Positions 40,758 to 43,850 of a DNA stretch of 43,850 nt are shown one piece after another. The position numbers and the translations under genes are program-made. Each line of letters begins with the position of its first letter. Position 1 is the stretch's first letter. The DNA lies in IMG/VR virus record IMGVR_UViG_3300046504_000013, positions 1 through 43,850 of that record. The stretch is one strand, 5' to 3'. Source of the stretch: a virus. Below the pieces are notes generated by a model that did not search any database, had not been told where the DNA came from, and saw only the letters and a program-made list of their open reading frames with translations.

Positions 40758-40972
40758 TGGCATCGGATAAAATGCCACAAATGGGAGAACATGTTGAAGT
40801 TGGACTGACTCCTGTAAATATCGGCAAAAAGTATAGAATCGAATATGAGACAGAAAGTGGGTCTCATACAAGATGTTATGTATCTGCATTAAGTATTGTA
40901 GATGCTATAACAAGTTTAACAGCAAGTGAAGTAGATAGGATTAAAAAACTCACAATCGAAAGGCAACCATAA
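40757..40972 (+). CDS. Hypothetical protein, 71 residues
   Basis: A soluble protein with a beta hairpin (KYRIEYETESGSHTRCYVSA) and a helix. It lies directly upstream of the SSB-like gene, one base apart. Unknown. Confidence 0.6.
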   Translation: MASDKMPQMGEHVEVGLTPVNIGKKYRIEYETESGSHTRCYVSALSIVDAITSLTASEVDRIKKLTIERQP

Positions 40973-40973
40973 C

Positions 40974-41375
40974 ATGGGCGTAATCAGATTTTCTCAAAAA
41001 GACCTTGACAGAAATAGACCCTTTGATGCAGGATGGAGAGCAATTAAAATCCTTGGGGAAAAAGACCAACTTTCTAAGAAGAAAGATTCTGTTAATCACA
41101 TCATCACTCTTGAAGTCCAAGTTGATGAAGACATGCGTGAATTTGAACACAACTTCTCAGATAAAGCTCCAGGATTTGCAGAACCTTTTATTAAAGCATG
41201 TCTTAGTAAAGATCCCGAAGCTAACCAGGACTACGATCTATCACAATTCGTAGGTTGTGAACTTTATGCAGAGTTCACAAAAGAAATCTACAAGGATGCT
41301 TCTAATCCTAATGACCACGGCCGTCCAATCAATAAGATTATCGGGTGGGCGAGTAAAGACAATCCCCCTTTCTAA
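40974..41375 (+). CDS. SSB-like protein, 133 residues
   Basis: It has beta-rich patterns (GWRAIKILGEKDQL, then VNHIITLEVQVDEDMREFEH) and a GCELYAEFTKEIY strand, as in OB-fold single-strand binding proteins of phages. It ends SKDNPPF, which resembles the acidic/aromatic C-terminal tip (D...IPF) that SSBs use to bind partners. Its position behind a Sak4-like ATPase fits. Moderate confidence, because OB folds are hard to see by eye. Confidence 0.6.
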   Translation: MGVIRFSQKDLDRNRPFDAGWRAIKILGEKDQLSKKKDSVNHIITLEVQVDEDMREFEHNFSDKAPGFAEPFIKACLSKDPEANQDYDLSQFVGCELYAEFTKEIYKDASNPNDHGRPINKIIGWASKDNPPF

Positions 41376-41431
41376 TAGGAGATATTCCAACTAGTAAGGG
41401 ATGGGATTGGATATTTGGAAATAGATAGAAA

Positions 41432-41650
41432 ATGGCGCGCGAATTAAATATCGGAAGTCACTTAGATGTGGCAGTAGATTTGATAGAAAGCCGTATCTTC
41501 CCCACTTCTACTAAAAGCAACTGTTGTAATCGAAAGATTACTGGACATCCAGCCACCGACGCGCCAGTTTATTCTGGGAGAAAGGAGATTATATGGTCCG
41601 TCTTTAATAGGACTGCATACTTAGAAATATCGAGCCTGAACATTTTATAG
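41432..41650 (+). CDS. Doubtful small protein, 72 residues
   Basis: The start (MARELNIGSHLDVAVDLIES) looks protein-like, but the second half is Ser/Thr/Ile-rich and irregular and the ribosome binding site is weak. A perfect AAGGAG followed by a 4-codon frame (41593-41607) lies inside it. The region may instead be a structured leader for the next gene. Confidence 0.3.
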   Translation: MARELNIGSHLDVAVDLIESRIFPTSTKSNCCNRKITGHPATDAPVYSGRKEIIWSVFNRTAYLEISSLNIL

Positions 41651-41654
41651 TTGT

Positions 41655-41685
41655 AGGGGAGTAACTACGGGGGTAGAACTCCCCT
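41655..41685 (+). promoter_or_regulatory. Strong RNA hairpin before the 78-residue gene
   Basis: AGGGGAGT (41655-41662) pairs with ACTCCCCT (41678-41685), and CTAC (41665-41668) pairs with GTAG (41673-41676) around GGGG. The following sequence is TTTAGAGAAAAAGGAG, with only three Ts, so a regulatory hairpin or a weak terminator is possible. Confidence 0.6.
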
Positions 41686-41706
41686 TTAGAGAAAAAGGAG
41701 ATAAAA

Positions 41707-41943
41707 ATGAACCAACCACTAATCTTTGTTGATGAAAAAGCAATTCTAATGGAACATGTTGTATATGTTGATTTTAAACAAGCACAACCGACTGCGAAGG
41801 GGCGTAAAGTTGTTATTCAATTAATCACAGGAACTTGTGTAATCGTGATTAATAATCAAGCAATCGACTTAATAGTTGGGGTCTTCGTGCCTGAACCATT
41901 TCGTTCAAAGTATCTACCTACTATTTCTCTTGTGAGGAATTGA
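41707..41943 (+). CDS. Hypothetical protein, 78 residues
   Basis: AAGGAGATAAAA precedes the ATG. The protein is beta-rich (EHVVYVDFKQAQPTAKGRKV) and hydrophobic at the end. It starts 1 base before the next gene's frame. Unknown. Confidence 0.6.
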   Translation: MNQPLIFVDEKAILMEHVVYVDFKQAQPTAKGRKVVIQLITGTCVIVINNQAIDLIVGVFVPEPFRSKYLPTISLVRN

Positions 41944-41944
41944 G

Positions 41945-42175
41945 ATGCAACCTATCTTCCGTTTTGAAAATGGTACTGGTCAAATAATTCTAACTCCTGA
42001 TAATCCACGTACAAAAGCTCTAATAAGTCTTTGTATTGAGGGAAGACCAGAAGTTAGAATAAAACATACTACAGATGACTCACTTGTATTAGAATTTTCT
42101 GAAGTTAAACCAAAGCCGGTTGAGTCTGTGGTAATCCCTCCTAATTCAGAAATGCGTGGAGGAAAGCTTCTATGA
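41945..42175 (+). CDS. Hypothetical protein, 76 residues
   Basis: A GAGG site precedes the ATG. A small beta protein (QPIFRFENGTGQIILTPDNP) with a Pro-rich end. It overlaps the next gene start by 4 bases. Unknown. Confidence 0.6.
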   Translation: MQPIFRFENGTGQIILTPDNPRTKALISLCIEGRPEVRIKHTTDDSLVLEFSEVKPKPVESVVIPPNSEMRGGKLL

Positions 42176-42348
42176 TCCTCTGGCCTAGTAGGGAATCTAC
42201 AGATAGATCCCGTAAACGTGGATCTCTTACTTTTACACGCAAGGGTCCGCGAGAATGTCGTATTTGTACGAAGAAAGGTAAGTTTACTCTTTGTGCTAAT
42301 ATGGGAGCTTTACATGCACATATGCAGAAAGAACATGGGATGAGATGA
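42172..42348 (+). CDS. Small zinc-finger-like protein, 58 residues
   Basis: Cys29-x2-Cys32, Cys41 and His48/His50/His55 (ECRICTKKG, then HAHMQKEHGMR) form a C2H2-like finger. The N-terminus is basic (STDRSRKRGSLTF). It likely binds DNA or RNA. Its ATG overlaps the previous stop. Confidence 0.65.
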   Translation: MILWPSRESTDRSRKRGSLTFTRKGPRECRICTKKGKFTLCANMGALHAHMQKEHGMR

Positions 42349-42349
42349 G

Positions 42350-42538
42350 ATGAAAAATATCTATTTAACTATCTTTCAAGCCCCTGCATGTAAAAAGGGG
42401 GATGAAATAACAATAGGTTGGTTTGTAAGCTCTACAGACTTTCCTTATATTAATAGTTTAGTAGGAGATTCTCCTTTAGAAGCTTTAGAGCGATTTTGCA
42501 TAGAATTAAGAAAAAGTCAGGGAAGAAAATCATTATGA
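42350..42538 (+). CDS. Hypothetical protein, 62 residues
   Basis: A small protein with IYLTIFQAPACKKGDEITIG at the start and a helical end. Its stop overlaps the next start as ATGA. Unknown. Confidence 0.55.
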   Translation: MKNIYLTIFQAPACKKGDEITIGWFVSSTDFPYINSLVGDSPLEALERFCIELRKSQGRKSL

Positions 42539-42867
42539 CTCAAGCCGACTTTCAAAAACTATTTGATGATCGTGTTGCTAAACTTATAGAGACTGGCAAG
42601 ACGAAAGGCGTGAAATATACTGTAAGTGCTGAAGATAGACTCGCGAATTTTAAGTCTCTTCTACCACGAATGACTCCATTACAAGTTTGGGAAGTCTTCT
42701 TTAGTAAGCACTGGTCTGCAATCCAATACTATTTAAGTACAGGAAAGAATATTGGAGAAGACGTTAGAGATACTCACGTGCATGATGCGATAATGTATTT
42801 GTTCCTTTTAGATGCTTTAATCAAGGAAATGCAAGATAATGCCACAGACAAGAGAACAAAAAAATAA
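42535..42867 (+). CDS. DUF1599/nucleotide-modification-associated-like protein, 110 residues
   Basis: The ATG at 42535 overlaps the upstream stop; a longer frame from 42496 is not needed. The helical pattern LANFKSLLPRMTPLQVWEVF, then FFSKHWSAI and DTHVHDAIMYLFLLDALIKE, has the K-H and D...D..MYL spacing of a group of phage proteins called nucleotide modification associated domain 1 (DUF1599). If so, it may take part in making or handling a modified nucleotide. No partner enzymes for such modification are seen. Moderate to low confidence in the label. Confidence 0.45.
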   Translation: MTQADFQKLFDDRVAKLIETGKTKGVKYTVSAEDRLANFKSLLPRMTPLQVWEVFFSKHWSAIQYYLSTGKNIGEDVRDTHVHDAIMYLFLLDALIKEMQDNATDKRTKK

Positions 42868-43216
42868 ATATATGAGAGAAGTATGCTTTGCAAGAAAGAA
42901 TGCATACTTACAAATACATGGACCTTGTATTAAATGTGGAAGTTGGGAAAACCTTGAGTTTCATCATAGAGACCCTAAGACAAAGATTAGAACTATTTGC
43001 TGGTCTTGGAAAACAGCGATACTTTTAGCAGAAATTGCTAAATGTGATATACTTTGTCGTATGTGTCATATTGCTACTAAACCCTTTGTGCATGGGACAT
43101 ATTCTTGTTATGTTAATGCTTATTGTAGATGTAAACTTTGTACTAATGCAGCAAGATTACATTCTAAATCTCAACGAATGAGGATTAAAGATGATCCTAC
43201 AAATCGGCAAGTATAA
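42839..43216 (+). CDS. HNH endonuclease, 125 residues
   Basis: Zinc-binding Cys30-x2-Cys33 and Cys73-x2-Cys76 flank the HNH core (LEFHHRDP, His42/His43). A CDILCRMCH motif completes the usual HNH layout. A second Cys cluster (CYVNAYCRCKLC) lies in the C-terminal part. It may be a free-standing homing-type nuclease or a host-DNA cutting enzyme. It overlaps both neighbours by 26-29 bases. Confidence 0.8.
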   Translation: MPQTREQKNKYMREVCFARKNAYLQIHGPCIKCGSWENLEFHHRDPKTKIRTICWSWKTAILLAEIAKCDILCRMCHIATKPFVHGTYSCYVNAYCRCKLCTNAARLHSKSQRMRIKDDPTNRQV

Positions 43217-43553
43217 AGGTCAAGAACTTGAAGAAATTCCTCTTGAATATCTTATCTGGTTCGAGAGTAACACGAATCCGGCTCCACCTTTACGTGAGGC
43301 ACTTAATGCTGAGATTAAGATACGGATTGCGGATAAATCGTCGATAGGGCGTGATCCAAGTGGTCCATCTTACACGAGTTTTGAAGAGATGCTTCACAAG
43401 GAATTAGTCAAATGGCTTGTAGAAGAACATACAGCTAAGAGACTGATTTTACTTCTTAATGCGCGAGCACATTTAGAACGCTCTCTTGCAACCATGCTCA
43501 AAACCGAAGTCCCTAGACTTAAAAAACTCTATCGTTCACAAAGCAAACCTTAA
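43191..43553 (+). CDS. DUF3820-like protein, 120 residues
   Basis: IGKYKGQELEEIPLEYLIWF near the start is the DUF3820 signature (GKYKG...IP..YL.W), a small domain found near DNA-processing genes and often fused to exonucleases. The second half is helical. Its stop overlaps the polymerase start (TAATG), so coupling is likely. Function of the domain is not settled. Confidence 0.7.
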   Translation: MILQIGKYKGQELEEIPLEYLIWFESNTNPAPPLREALNAEIKIRIADKSSIGRDPSGPSYTSFEEMLHKELVKWLVEEHTAKRLILLLNARAHLERSLATMLKTEVPRLKKLYRSQSKP

Positions 43554-43850
43554 TGGAACTCATCAATGGACGCGGACCTGATGGTGGAATTTTCTTTCTA
43601 GAAGATTATCCAAGTGAAGAGGAGTTTCACCAATGTAGACCATTGATAGGTGGAAATCTAAACTTATTAAAGAGACTACTTTACTCTTTTCAGGTAAATC
43701 CTGAGACTTTCTATCGTTCTGTCTTTTTTAAGGAAAGGCTTGAACCTTTACAAGTAGCTATAAGGCGTAATCGAATCAAATGGAATTCTAAAGCATTTCT
43801 TGAACATAAAGATTATTTTAATCTAATGCTAGAATTAACTCTAGCAGAAC
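43553..43850 (+). CDS. Family A DNA polymerase, 5' part (continues at base 1)
   Basis: The ATG at 43553 overlaps the DUF3820-like stop. The frame runs without stop to 43850 and continues across the closed ends to 2213. The first 91 codons before the Met at base 6 carry GPDGGIFFLEDYPSEEE and RPLIGGNLNLLKRLL. These align by eye with the GP...I..VGEAPG...EE and RPFVG(...)LL start of family 4 uracil-DNA glycosylases, but without the catalytic Glu-Ala-Pro-Gly motif. Confidence 0.9.
   Translation, partial: MELINGRGPDGGIFFLEDYPSEEEFHQCRPLIGGNLNLLKRLLYSFQVNPETFYRSVFFKERLEPLQVAIRRNRIKWNSKAFLEHKDYFNLMLELTLAE
43821..43850. repeat. Terminal direct repeat, right copy
   Basis: Identical to bases 1-30. 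Confidence 0.95.

Noticed and set aside
41432-41700. A tRNA gene
   Set aside because: I searched for T-arm and D-arm patterns here and by eye elsewhere; no cloverleaf could be drawn.
1-43850. Temperate lifestyle
   Set aside because: No integrase, excisionase or clear CI-type repressor is seen; operator-like palindromes alone do not show lysogeny.

Overview
The window is a complete or nearly complete genome of a tailed dsDNA bacteriophage. Its last 30 bases (43821-43850) are identical to its first 30 (1-30), and one reading frame, the DNA polymerase, runs off the right end and continues in frame at the left end. The contig is therefore circular or terminally redundant, with about 43,820 unique bases. 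It is A+T-rich and gene-dense. I see no tape-measure protein, tail sheath or tail tube. I do see a portal, adaptor-like proteins, a 1196-residue tail protein and three candidate ejection proteins, which suggests a short-tailed (podovirus-like) virion. I see no integrase, repressor, RNA polymerase or tRNA. A lipoprotein and an exported protein next to the holin and endolysin weakly suggest a Gram-negative host. The host cannot be named from sequence alone.

Layout. (1) Minus strand, 29.6 kb down to 4.0 kb: one long late operon read leftward from a strong sigma70-type promoter (29598-29626). Its order is small proteins including a possible small terminase, an exported protein, a lipoprotein, holin, endolysin, large terminase, portal, scaffold, major capsid protein, a decoration-like protein, an intrinsic terminator (about 20.70-20.74 kb), a glycosyltransferase, two adaptor-like proteins, tail proteins, a glycosyltransferase-methyltransferase fusion, large tail/adhesin proteins and the ejection proteins. 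(2) 29.6-32.2 kb: a control region rich in palindromes. It holds two one-gene transcription units on the minus strand (51 and 174 residues), each with its own TTGACA promoter and intrinsic terminator, plus direct repeats, long inverted repeats and an extended -10 element pointing rightward. (3) Plus strand, 32.2 kb to the right end and on through 1-4.0 kb: the early/replication arm. It holds zinc-ribbon proteins, an SNF2-type helicase, a DUF2786-like protein, a Cas4/RecB-like Fe-S nuclease, many very small genes, a Sak4-like ATPase, an SSB-like protein, an HNH nuclease, a DUF3820-like protein, the family A DNA polymerase and a DUF3987-like ATPase. The two arms converge and overlap by 29 bases near 4.0 kb.

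How it works together (inference). The rightward arm replicates and recombines DNA using Pol A, the Sak4-like ATPase, the SSB-like protein, the SNF2 helicase, the Fe-S nuclease and the DUF3987-like ATPase. The leftward operon packages DNA, builds the virion and lyses the cell. Two glycosyltransferase-type enzymes lie inside the virion operon, so sugar modification of the particle is plausible. The features most worth a second look are: an apparently inactivated uracil-DNA-glycosylase-like domain at the N-terminus of the polymerase, visible only after joining the window ends; the glycosyltransferase-methyltransferase fusion; a G-tract frameshift in a small gene at 40.06-40.28 kb; a decayed zinc-ribbon gene at 38.96 kb; and the palindromic operator-like and inverted-repeat elements at 29.6-32.1 kb.
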